NCBI GenBank assembly: GCA_026193435.1
Contig: JAPHUN010000337.1
Coordinates: 1-6,101, forward strand
DNA length: 6,101 bases
Reading direction: 5' to 3'
Source of the DNA: Chlorobium sp.
Lineage (GTDB): Bacteria > Bacteroidota > Chlorobiia > Chlorobiales > Chlorobiaceae
Shown in pieces: positions 1 through 6,075 of this stretch. The notes below the pieces were generated by a model that had not been told where the DNA came from, searched no databases, and worked only from the letters and a program-made list of their open reading frames with translations. Position 1 is the first letter of the stretch, and every line of letters begins with the position of its first letter. Both the position numbers and the translations under genes were made by a program.

Positions 1-2
1 CT

Positions 3-80
3 GTCATTCCCGTGCTTGACACGGGAATCCATCTTTGGTGCCTGGATCTGCAATGGATGCCGGATCAAGTCCGGCATGAC
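3..80. repeat. two-armed palindromic intergenic repeat (REP/BIME- or MITE-like)
   Basis: Arm 1 is a perfect palindrome with a 9-bp stem (6-14 with 20-28) and loop CTTGA. Arm 2 has an 8-bp stem (57-64 with 70-77) and loop TCAAG, the reverse complement of the first loop. The outer ends GTCAT (3-7) and ATGAC (76-80) and the inner ATCCAT (27-32) and ATGGAT (53-58) are also reverse complements. The whole is therefore one large imperfect inverted repeat whose arms are themselves hairpins. Dispersed repeats beginning GTCATTCCCG with a CTTGA loop are common between genes in many bacteria. No U tract follows, so it is not a standard terminator for dnaX. It begins at the window edge and may be incomplete. 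Confidence 0.8.
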
Positions 81-193
81 TGTCTTTGGTTTTGAGCTTT
101 TTTGCCCGGTTTTCAGGAGGGAATCCGGGTACCTGATCGGCTCAATGTATATTTCTACAATTCAGGGTTTCGAACTCTCATGAATTATTCAGG
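81..193. other. intergenic region downstream of dnaX
   Basis: This is the sequence between the palindromic repeat and the dnaX stop. It contains a CCCGG (105-109) and CCGGG (125-129) pair around a long loop, with six T residues on its left on the plus strand. That is the wrong side for a terminator in either direction. No gene or clear intrinsic terminator for dnaX was found. Confidence 0.4.
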
Positions 194-835
194 CTAATAG
201 ATGAGCTCTCCCCCAAACTCCCTGACAAGAAATTTCACAACGTCATTCTTTTCAGACAACTCCTTGAAAAGGGTAAAGATTGTCTGTTCCTTTGTATCTG
301 CATCTTTCTCCTCGTCGTAGCTGATATGCAGTTTTATCGGCAGACTGTAGAAAGCCTCCAGCTCACGCGCAAGAAGTCCTGCGTCGTGCAGCAATTCCTC
401 ATAAGAAAACCTTCTGGCACAACTCATATAAAGCACGCCCTGAGAAAATGACGCGAGTTCACAGAAACGCAGATGTGTGACGATGACCTTGTGATTTTTT
501 TTCAGCAGATCATCGAGAAACTGTTTCCATTCAACCCTGAACTTCTGCACTTCGGCAGCACATTCATAAGGAGTTGAGGCTGCTGAATGCTCCTCTGTTC
601 GGCCCGGAACAGCGGGAACATGACGGCGTTTTTCGCTTTTCGCGAATTTAGAAAACTTGTCCTGCCATGAAGAAAAATCCACTGATGCCGAAGGGCGTGG
701 TGCAACATCAGGCTCCGACGGTTTTACGCAAGACCTCTTTTTTTCAGGCTCAGGCAACTGCTGTTGAACACCTGTCCGAGAGCCGGTTTCAAGCCGTGAT
801 GCAGGAAAAGATGCAGTCAGTGCTGCACTGCCGGC
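194..835 (-). CDS. dnaX: tau-specific C-terminal part of DnaX in the -1 frame
   Basis: This is the -1 frame segment that completes tau, listed separately because automatic gene callers may report it as a free-standing hypothetical protein. It is open from the slip site to TAG at 196-194. It has no credible start of its own: there is no ATG until the middle of the conserved-looking part (LYMSC), and the TTG at 757-755 has no Shine-Dalgarno sequence. The first part is Ala/Ser/Pro/Glu/Lys-rich linker. The second half contains VEWKQFLDDLLKK, then alternating strand- and helix-like segments ending FGGELIY. The lack of a start, the frame relation and the position directly behind the ATPase all say it is expressed only as a fusion. 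The assignment as a tau tail rests on position and general resemblance, since this region diverges quickly among bacteria. Confidence 0.7.
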   Translation of the reverse strand, partial: AGSAALTASFPASRLETGSRTGVQQQLPEPEKKRSCVKPSEPDVAPRPSASVDFSSWQDKFSKFAKSEKRRHVPAVPGRTEEHSAASTPYECAAEVQKFRVEWKQFLDDLLKKNHKVIVTHLRFCELASFSQGVLYMSCARRFSYEELLHDAGLLARELEAFYSLPIKLHISYDEEKDADTKEQTIFTLFKELSEKNDVVKFLVREFGGELIY

Positions 836-2013
836 TTTTTTTCAGACGCCCCTCCCGGGGACGTCGCAGCGGATGAAGAGCCGGCACTGTTACCGATCTC
901 GATGAGTTTGAGCAGGACAAGTTCAAAACGGAACTGATACTCAAACTGAAACTTGAGTTCTTTCTGGGCCTGAAGAAGCAGGTCCACCATCCGCATGATG
1001 AGGGAGGGATTGAAACGGGCAGTATCGCGCTCATAGCGCGCCCTTACCTGTTCAGGCCGCTCAACCAGTCTGGTTGAACGCAGATTGAAGACAATAAGAA
1101 AATTCCTCATATGCTCCAGAAGCTTTTCAAGGAAATCCTGCTCATCATAACCATTATCAATAACAAACCTTGCGACATCGAGCATTTTCTCAGGGTCTCG
1201 CTCAGCCACCGCATCGGTGACCGCGAAAAAATGGTCATCATCGATGTAGTTGAGCAGTTCTGCAACCTTTTCGTAGCGAATCGACCGCTCATCATCCTGC
1301 TCGACAGCAAATGCGATAACCTGATCGAGAATACTCTGAGCGTCCCGCATCGACCCCTGTGCCTTGCGTCCGATAAGCTGCAGGGACTCGCTGTCTACAC
1401 CGAGATCTTCAGCTTCACATATCCCCTGAAGCTGCTTTTCAATATCCTCAAGAGGAATCCGCTTGAAATTAAACCGCTGACAGCGGGAAGCGATTGTCGC
1501 GGGGATCTTGTGCAGCTCTGTTGTCGCGAAGATAAAGATAGCATGCGCCGGCGGCTCTTCGAGCGTTTTCAGGAAAGCGTTGAACGCTGCCGTCGAGAGC
1601 ATATGCACCTCATCGATAATGTATACCCTGAAACGACCTTTCTGCGGCCCGTAACGAACATTCTCCCTGAGCTGCCTTATATCATCTACACTGTTGTTGG
1701 ATGCCGCGTCGAACTCTGAAATATTGAGACTGGTTCCTTCATCAAAATCGCGGCAGCTTTCACATTCTCCGCAAGGCTCGGTCACCTCCTTGAGATATAC
1801 CGGATCATCAATCATTCTGCTGCAGTTGACCGCTTTTGCAAACACTCTGGCAGCAGTTGTCTTTCCTACTCCGCGGAGACCTGAAAATATGTAACCGTGC
1901 CCCACTCTGCCCAGCCTGAGGGAGTTCTGGATAGTACGGGTAATATGTTCCTGAGCCGTTATATCGGCGAACTTTTTTGGCCTGTATTTTCGGGCGATAA
2001 CCTGATAACTCAT
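194..2013 (-). CDS. dnaX: DNA polymerase III subunit tau (DnaX, full length via -1 frameshift)
   Basis: This is the clamp-loader ATPase that loads the sliding clamp and links polymerase cores to the replisome in the cytoplasm. Seen in sequence: the zero frame runs from ATG at 2013-2011 to AAG at 837-835 (393 codons). A -1 shift re-reads base 835 and continues open to TAG at 196-194, adding 213 residues, for about 606 in total. That is close to the usual tau size (643 in Escherichia coli). Residues 1-370 are the AAA+ and collar domains. Residues about 394-485 are a low-complexity linker. Residues about 488-606 form a folded-looking tail with WKQFLDDLL and a LYMSCARRFSYEEL stretch, as in tau C-terminal segments. 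The start has AGAGGA five bases upstream. No stop interrupts the -1 frame between the slip site and its end. Inference: tau is made by programmed slippage. A real or artefactual single-base loss in the A7 run would look identical. Confidence 0.8.
817..2013 (-). CDS. dnaX: DnaX short form (gamma-like, zero frame), 398 aa
   Basis: This is the product if the ribosome does not shift: a clamp-loader ATPase without the tau tail. Seen: N-terminal RKYRP; Walker A GLRGVGKTT at 45-53; zinc-module cysteines C64, C81, C84 and C87; Walker B and DEVH at about 130-137; the sensor 1 region ATTELHKIP at 163-171; the arginine-finger motif SRC at 176-178; and sensor 2 GSMRD at 220-224. Helical collar domain III follows to about 370. 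The first and second cysteines are 17 residues apart, whereas the Escherichia coli protein has 9, so there is a small insertion in the zinc module. The protein ends EKKPAVQH, and only PAVQH lies beyond the slippery codons. The short form holds everything needed for ATP-driven clamp loading but lacks the polymerase- and helicase-binding part, like E. coli gamma. The AAA+ assignment is very secure. Whether this form is made in vivo is inferred. Confidence 0.85.
   Translation of the reverse strand: MSYQVIARKYRPKKFADITAQEHITRTIQNSLRLGRVGHGYIFSGLRGVGKTTAARVFAKAVNCSRMIDDPVYLKEVTEPCGECESCRDFDEGTSLNISEFDAASNNSVDDIRQLRENVRYGPQKGRFRVYIIDEVHMLSTAAFNAFLKTLEEPPAHAIFIFATTELHKIPATIASRCQRFNFKRIPLEDIEKQLQGICEAEDLGVDSESLQLIGRKAQGSMRDAQSILDQVIAFAVEQDDERSIRYEKVAELLNYIDDDHFFAVTDAVAERDPEKMLDVARFVIDNGYDEQDFLEKLLEHMRNFLIVFNLRSTRLVERPEQVRARYERDTARFNPSLIMRMVDLLLQAQKELKFQFEYQFRFELVLLKLIEIGNSAGSSSAATSPGGASEKKPAVQH
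818..856 (-). promoter_or_regulatory. programmed -1 frameshift signal in dnaX
   Basis: Read on the minus strand, the zero-frame codons are TCT GAA AAA AAG CCG. The heptamer A AAA AAG occupies 841-835 in the phase needed for tandem tRNA slippage. Upstream, GGGAGGGG (856-849) is Shine-Dalgarno-like, and the GGGAG part ends exactly 10 bases before the heptamer. Downstream, CAGTG (830-826) and CACTG (822-818) can pair around a 3-base loop, starting 4 bases after the heptamer. The zero-frame stop TGA (819-817) overlaps the stem. Heptamer, upstream rRNA-pairing motif and downstream hairpin are the three parts described for Escherichia coli dnaX. The hairpin is short and alternative pairings exist (GTGCAG with CTGCAT). 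The seven A residues could also allow transcriptional slippage, as reported for Thermus dnaX. Confidence 0.7.
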
Positions 2014-2024
2014 TGCATTCCTCT
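2014..2024 (-). promoter_or_regulatory. ribosome binding site of dnaX
   Basis: Read on the minus strand, AGAGGA lies five bases upstream of the ATG at 2013-2011 (AGAGGA-ATGCA-ATG). The encoded start MSYQVIARKYRP is the conserved beginning of DnaX, so motif and protein agree on this start. Confidence 0.6.
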
Positions 2025-2063
2025 GTTGATGCGTAGATCAAAAACTACACGGTACTCTAAAAG

Positions 2064-2087
2064 CTGCCCGACTCAATGATCGGACAG
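2064..2087 (-). terminator. possible weak terminator or intergenic hairpin after the YihY-like gene
   Basis: On the minus strand, starting immediately after the TGA stop at 2090-2088, CTGTCCGA (2087-2080) pairs with TCGGGCAG (2071-2064). That is 8 base pairs with one G-U, around an 8-base loop. It is followed by CTTTTAG, a short and interrupted U tract. The position is right for a terminator but the tail is weak, so it may only attenuate transcription into dnaX or protect the message end. Confidence 0.35.
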
Positions 2088-3371
2088 TCACTCCGGTAAT
2101 CCTTCTTCCTGCTTTATATAGAGAGCGAGCGGTTTGTCAAGGGACTCGCGAAGACAGGCCGCCACAGCCGCTTCAAGTTCATAGAGCTGTTCATACCGCT
2201 CTTCTGACACAGCCGCGTCGCTCCCCACAAGTATTTCAGGCGGCAAAATCGAATAGAGATCAAAAAGCGTCACCTCATGTATATCACAATGTAACGCAAA
2301 CTCTCCATCTGCGGTTACATGAATAAGCCTGTTTTCCATGAGAATAGCAACAATACTCCGCACTCGCGCGGCATCAATCCCTTTCCCGGAAAGAGCGTAT
2401 TTTTTATACCTGACATACTGACCGCACTGCTGGCCTTTCCATATATGCCCCATGACCGCAAGCACGTCCCGCAGCCCATGCAGCGTAGAAAATTCTTTTC
2501 TTTCATTTTTTACCTCCTGCCTTACAGCACCGAGACAGTAGACAAATTCAGCCCCCGAAAGAGCAACAACCCAGATCAGATAGATCCAGAAAAAAAGCAG
2601 CGGAATTACCGACAACGCCCCGTAAATATGCTCAAAAGTTGCAAATGTCTTTACATAAAACGAAAACCATTGTTTGGACAGCTCAAAAAGCCATGTAGCG
2701 AGAAAAGCTCCGGAAACGGCGTGAAGAAACCGCACCCTGTGATTGGGAACCAGCATATAGAGCAGGAAAAAAGCCAGAAACGAGTTGACCAGCGGCAGGT
2801 ATGAGAGTATACGGGTTCTCATCTCAAGAAAAGGTCCTTCGGTGAATACCGTATACCAGACATACGAGCTTGCCACCAGTCCGCTGCCGATGATAATAGG
2901 GCCGAGGGTCAGCACTGTCCAGTAAAGCGTGAATCCCTGCAGGATCTTTCTGGGAGCACGAACATCCCAGATCTGGTTGATGGTATGATCAATAGTGGAA
3001 ATGAGAAACAGGGCGATAATCAGCAGAAAAATCCCCCCGACGGTTGGAACGGTTGCCGTGTTGCCGATAAACTCCCAGAAATACTCGCGAATCATCGAGC
3101 CTGAAGCCGGCACAAAGTTCTCAAACAGAAAGTCGTCGACATAGCGCTTGAAGGTCTCGAACACGGGAGACACACTGAGAACCGACAACACCACCGCCAT
3201 CAGCGGAATCAAGGAGAGAAGTGTCTGAAAAGCAAGAGAACCGGCACTTAAAAGCACCCTGTCCTGCATGAAGTTCTTCCACATAAACGGCAGAAAAGAG
3301 CGCAGATAACTCAAAAGAGCCGATAGTTTACCCGCGAGAACGCCTGCTGTGCCTGTATCGGAAGCTTTCAT
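2088..3371 (-). CDS. YihY/BrkB (UPF0761) family integral membrane protein with C-terminal cytosolic domain
   Basis: This is an inner-membrane protein of the YihY/virulence-factor-BrkB family, whose molecular role is not established. Older annotations as 'ribonuclease BN' are a misassignment. Seen: 427 residues with a short cytosolic N-terminus, then about six hydrophobic segments near 43-65, 110-130, 148-172, 190-208, 216-240 and 250-282. Family-type motifs are AGSLAFQTLLSLIPL (43-57), IWDVRAPRKILQGF (134-147), LVPNHRV (207-213) and YGALSVIPLLFFWIYLIW (250-267). Residues about 290-420 are soluble and look like a winged helix (LRDVLAVMGHIW, then VRSIVAILMENRLIHV), as in the longer members of this family. 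The ATG at 3371 follows an in-frame TAG at 3380-3378, so no longer N-terminus is possible. No good Shine-Dalgarno sequence precedes it. dnaX follows 74 bases downstream. Confidence 0.88.
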   Translation of the reverse strand: MKASDTGTAGVLAGKLSALLSYLRSFLPFMWKNFMQDRVLLSAGSLAFQTLLSLIPLMAVVLSVLSVSPVFETFKRYVDDFLFENFVPASGSMIREYFWEFIGNTATVPTVGGIFLLIIALFLISTIDHTINQIWDVRAPRKILQGFTLYWTVLTLGPIIIGSGLVASSYVWYTVFTEGPFLEMRTRILSYLPLVNSFLAFFLLYMLVPNHRVRFLHAVSGAFLATWLFELSKQWFSFYVKTFATFEHIYGALSVIPLLFFWIYLIWVVALSGAEFVYCLGAVRQEVKNERKEFSTLHGLRDVLAVMGHIWKGQQCGQYVRYKKYALSGKGIDAARVRSIVAILMENRLIHVTADGEFALHCDIHEVTLFDLYSILPPEILVGSDAAVSEERYEQLYELEAAVAACLRESLDKPLALYIKQEEGLPE

Positions 3372-3575
3372 ATGCCGCTATCAATTGCAACTGCGTAAGC
3401 TGAATATCACCTGACTCATGACTTTACCACGCACGGAATTACAGCGCAAGAGAAGAACGACTTTTCACCACAATCAGAAATCTCCTTACCCTGATATGGA
3501 GATACCGGCAACCGTCACGCGCACCTGAGAGTACGAGCCGCCATTCTTGCCTGCGTCAGTAAATCTAACGGTTTT
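3372..3575. other. 204-base intergenic region with no convincing gene
   Basis: This lies between the transporter stop and the YihY-like start. I find no credible gene, no strong hairpin with a U tract after the transporter, and no recognisable RNA. On the minus strand, TTGCGC and TAAAGT stand 17 bases apart (in about 3450-3421), but the match to the sigma-70 consensus is poor. An AAGGAG motif near 3485-3480 precedes only a very short GTG-started reading frame of about 10 codons. The length makes a separate promoter for the YihY-like gene and dnaX plausible, but none can be assigned. Confidence 0.4.
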
Positions 3576-4862
3576 TCACGAATAATCCCCGCTCTCTGCC
3601 ATAGCGGCATCTGATCCATCTATTGCAGCGCTGGAACGAACCCCGAGAATGAGATAGAGGCCGACAGCGAAAAAGAGCAGCAGTGAACCCAGCGCGATTC
3701 TCTGATCGCCGGCCTGAAATGAAATAAATCCGAAAATCACCGGCCCGGCGATTGCGGAGGCCTTGCCGAATGTTCCATCATAAAACCCGAAAAATTCAGC
3801 CACATGTTTTTTGGGCGTAAGCTTTGCCATCATCGAGCGGGATGCTGCCTGTGATGATCCCATCGACAAGCCTGCAAGCAATCCCGTATAGTAGAAAAAA
3901 AATTTTTCCCTGGTAAGAATTGCCATGACGATAACCACGCACCATATACAGAGCGTCAGAACGATAGTCCTTTTAGGGCCGATTCTGTCGGTAATGACCC
4001 CGAACACAATTGAACCGGCAATCGCGGTTGTCTGAACAATCATGAAAAACACAATCAGTTCAGCGGTCGTGAAACCAAGCGTGTTCTGGGCATAAATGGA
4101 CGAAAAGGCGATAATGGTCAGTATGGCGTCATTATAAAAGAAAAAAGCGAGCAGAAATCTGGCAAGGTCAGGATAGTTCATGATATGGCGTATCGTATAA
4201 CTGACTTCGCGTATCGATTTTCCGATATAGCCCATGGTGACCGGAGCGTGCTTTTCATCCCTTGTCACAAGGAAAAACGGAGTTGCAAAAACAGCAAAAA
4301 ACAGCGCGACGAGAAAAAAGCTGCGTGTCACGTTCGGAATATTCTCGACAACAATGCCTCCCTGCAGCAACGGAAAAAGCAGAACAAGAATTGTCAGGGC
4401 TCCCAGATACCCCATTGCGAATCCATATCCTGAAACTCTCCCGATACTTCGCTCTGAAGCAATGTCAACCAGATAGGCGTCATAAAACACCAAACCTCCC
4501 TCAAAGCCGATATTTGCGATAATGAACAAAACAGCGGCGAGAATCGCGAAGCCGGGACCGGTAAAACCGAGCAGCGCAGTTGCCGCGACAGCAAACGCGG
4601 TAAAGATAAAGAGATACAGTTTTTTCCTGCCGGAAAAATCGGCGGATGCGCCGAGAACAGGCGAGAGAAGCGCGACGATCAGCATGGATATGCTGACACT
4701 TGCACCCCACAAGGCGTCACCGGAGGGATCACCGCCGCATATGACATTTTTGAAATAGAGGGGAAAAACAAACGTCACCATGATGACGCTGAACGATGTA
4801 TTGGCGAAATCGAAGAGAAGCCATGCCAGGAGTGTATACTTCCGGATACCCTTTTGCTTCAC
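3576..4862 (-). CDS. major facilitator superfamily transporter, UMF1/Atg22-like family
   Basis: This is an inner-membrane secondary transporter of the branch that resembles yeast vacuolar Atg22. The substrate in bacteria is unknown. Seen: 428 residues, almost entirely hydrophobic segments consistent with about 12 membrane spans. Branch-typical motifs are AWLLFDFANTSF (13-24), FYDAYLVDIA (126-135), RVSGYGFAMGYLG (142-154), ASRSMMAKLTP (340-350) and EFFGFYDGTFGKASAIAGP (356-374). GASADFSGRKK (71-81) and DRIGPKR (292-298) are the two half-repeats of the loop 2-3 motif of the superfamily. The central loop is at about 200-230. The start is GTG at 4862-4860. An in-frame TAG at 4883-4881 forbids a longer form, and the first membrane span begins near residue 10, so a later start would break the fold. 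No Shine-Dalgarno sequence is visible, so translation may depend on that of purQ, 54 bases upstream. Confidence 0.9.
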   Translation of the reverse strand: MKQKGIRKYTLLAWLLFDFANTSFSVIMVTFVFPLYFKNVICGGDPSGDALWGASVSISMLIVALLSPVLGASADFSGRKKLYLFIFTAFAVAATALLGFTGPGFAILAAVLFIIANIGFEGGLVFYDAYLVDIASERSIGRVSGYGFAMGYLGALTILVLLFPLLQGGIVVENIPNVTRSFFLVALFFAVFATPFFLVTRDEKHAPVTMGYIGKSIREVSYTIRHIMNYPDLARFLLAFFFYNDAILTIIAFSSIYAQNTLGFTTAELIVFFMIVQTTAIAGSIVFGVITDRIGPKRTIVLTLCIWCVVIVMAILTREKFFFYYTGLLAGLSMGSSQAASRSMMAKLTPKKHVAEFFGFYDGTFGKASAIAGPVIFGFISFQAGDQRIALGSLLLFFAVGLYLILGVRSSAAIDGSDAAMAESGDYS

Positions 4863-4916
4863 AGTAATACGATGAGTTATCTATTCAGAATACGAAACCA
4901 AAGGGCTGCAATCATA

Positions 4917-5618
4917 CTATCCGAGAACATGCCCGACAAGTCCCTCGAACATTCGGGCGCCGTCATAGGAGCCCAGCAACAGGTCACTCGCTCTTTCAGG
5001 ATGCGGCATAAGACCGAGAACGTTTCCCCCCTTGTTCGAAATACCCGCAATCGACGAGACTGATCCATTGAGATTCGCGTCTTCAGTTATCTTCCCGTCG
5101 GCATCAGAGTACCTGAAAACGATCTGGCTGTTTTCTTCAAGCCGGTCGATCGTCTCAGGAGGAGCATAATAATTTCCTTCGCCATGAGCAACCGGAAGAG
5201 TGATGACTTCGCCTTCATCATAGCGCGAGGTAAACATGGTGGTGTTGTTTTCAACCTTCACATGCGTCTGCCGGCAGATGAATTTCTTGTCGCGGTTTCT
5301 CGACAGGGCCCCATCGAGGAGTCCGCATTCGAGCAGCACCTGAAAACCGTTACAGATACCCAGGACAGGAAAGCCTTTTCCGGCAAAGGCAATGACCTCC
5401 CGCATAATCGGCGAAAACCTGGCTATCGATCCGGCCCTGAGATAATCCCCGTATGAAAAGCCTCCTGGCAGAATAACAATATCGCACCCCTGCAGATCGT
5501 GCTCCTTGTGCCACAACATTCTGGTTTGAACATTTGAAAAAGAAGCTGCGGAATATTGCGTATCATGATCACAGTTTGAACCGGGAAAAACAACAATCCC
5601 TATGGTAACAGTTTGCAT
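4917..5618 (-). CDS. purQ: phosphoribosylformylglycinamidine synthase subunit PurQ (glutaminase)
   Basis: This is the class I glutamine amidotransferase subunit of FGAM synthase. It releases ammonia from glutamine for the PurL subunit, which converts FGAR to FGAM with ATP in step four of de novo purine synthesis in the cytoplasm. Seen: 233 residues, the usual length for stand-alone PurQ. The N-terminal strand and loop are IGIVVFPGSNCDHD (6-19). The oxyanion-hole strand is ILPGGFSYGDYLRAG (49-63). The nucleophile elbow GICNGFQ has Cys89, AHGEGNY is at 144-150, and MPHPER at 204-209 supplies His206 and Glu208, so the catalytic triad is complete. The start is ATG at 5618-5616, with AGAG about eight bases upstream and GAAGG directly abutting. 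It lies 12 bases after the purS stop, so the two are surely one transcript. The separate PurS and PurQ pair is the small-subunit type of the enzyme, in contrast to the single large PurL of gammaproteobacteria. Confidence 0.97.
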   Translation of the reverse strand: MQTVTIGIVVFPGSNCDHDTQYSAASFSNVQTRMLWHKEHDLQGCDIVILPGGFSYGDYLRAGSIARFSPIMREVIAFAGKGFPVLGICNGFQVLLECGLLDGALSRNRDKKFICRQTHVKVENNTTMFTSRYDEGEVITLPVAHGEGNYYAPPETIDRLEENSQIVFRYSDADGKITEDANLNGSVSSIAGISNKGGNVLGLMPHPERASDLLLGSYDGARMFEGLVGHVLG

Positions 5619-5630
5619 CCTTCAGTCTCT

Positions 5631-5885
5631 TTAGTTGATTTTTTCCAGTTCGATGGAATAATCCTCCATGACAGGGTTTGCCAGGAGTTTCCGGCAGATC
5701 TCGTCACTGATACGCTCTGCTGTCGCGCCATCATCTTCATTGATCCTCACCTCGATATACTTGCCGATCCTTGCCTTGTCAACGGAAGCATATCCAAGAT
5801 TCTCAAGCGCATGCTGTACGGCTTTTCCCTGAACATCCAGGATCGATTGCCTGAGAGTGACCCTGATTTTTGCCTTGTATGCCAT
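5631..5885 (-). CDS. purS: phosphoribosylformylglycinamidine synthase subunit PurS
   Basis: This is the small structural subunit of FGAM synthase. A PurS dimer bridges PurL and PurQ and is needed to channel ammonia. Seen: 84 residues from MAYKAKIRVTLR to ELEKIN, the usual PurS length, with the family signatures LDVQG (16-20), a GKYIEV strand (41-46) and the ending LLANPVMEDYSIEL (67-80). The start was set at ATG 5885-5883. The same frame stays open upstream to an ATG at 5951, but that would add 22 basic residues (KRKKKII) unknown in PurS. AAGGA lies about 14 bases before the chosen ATG, which is a long spacing. It is the first gene of the purSQ pair. Confidence 0.95.
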   Translation of the reverse strand: MAYKAKIRVTLRQSILDVQGKAVQHALENLGYASVDKARIGKYIEVRINEDDGATAERISDEICRKLLANPVMEDYSIELEKIN

Positions 5886-5997
5886 AATAATTTTCTTTTT
5901 CCTTTTCAGTATCGTGAAAAACACACCCCGCTCATTCCCGGACCGCTTCATGATGGAATGCGATCAACATGTCACAGCCTGAATTGAACGATTGTCG

Positions 5998-6027
5998 ATC
6001 ATGCTGTAGATTCGAGGCACAGGTCAA
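5998..6027 (-). promoter_or_regulatory. candidate sigma-70-like promoter for purSQ
   Basis: On the minus strand TTGACC (6027-6022) matches five of six -35 bases. CATGAT (6003-5998), 18 bases later, matches four of six -10 bases. A perfect TTGACA also occurs at 6074-6069, but no good -10 lies 16-18 bases after it. The location upstream of purS fits, but the motif match is only moderate and Chlorobi-type promoters may differ. Confidence 0.3.
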
Positions 6028-6030
6028 GCT

Positions 6031-6042
6031 CGTGAACTCACG
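6031..6042. promoter_or_regulatory. short inverted repeat, possible operator
   Basis: CGTGA and TCACG flank a 2-base centre. With one extra T on the left the symmetry extends by AGC/GCT. It lies directly upstream of the candidate -35 box of purSQ, where an operator could sit. No known regulator motif is recognised. Confidence 0.25.
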
Positions 6043-6075
6043 GCTGCATTCCGGAGCCCTTCCTTTCCTGTCAAA

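Noticed and set aside
101..130. CCCGG/CCGGG hairpin as a dnaX terminator
   Set aside because: The stem is only 5-6 bp with a long loop, and the T run is on the wrong side for either direction.
194..757. Independent gene starting at TTG 757
   Set aside because: It has no Shine-Dalgarno sequence and no ATG before the middle of the conserved part. The frame is open back to the dnaX slip site, so it is best read as the tau tail.
1111..1719. Long plus-strand open frame of 202 codons opposite dnaX
   Set aside because: It lies wholly antisense to the highly conserved ATPase domain and shows no recognisable protein features. It is a shadow of the coding strand.
2319..2804. Plus-strand open frame of 161 codons opposite the YihY-like gene
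   Set aside because: It is a basic, Pro/Lys/Gln-rich translation with no domain, antisense to a clear membrane protein. It is a coding shadow.
3486..3578. In-frame continuation of the transporter past its TGA (about 29 codons ending at TAA 3488-3486), suggesting stop read-through or a remnant
   Set aside because: An open run of this length is expected by chance fairly often. There is no stimulatory structure, and the family normally ends soon after the last membrane span.
5886..5951. N-terminal extension of PurS from an upstream ATG
   Set aside because: The family begins at MAYKAKIRV-like sequence and is about 80-85 residues. The extra 22 residues are basic and unlike any PurS.
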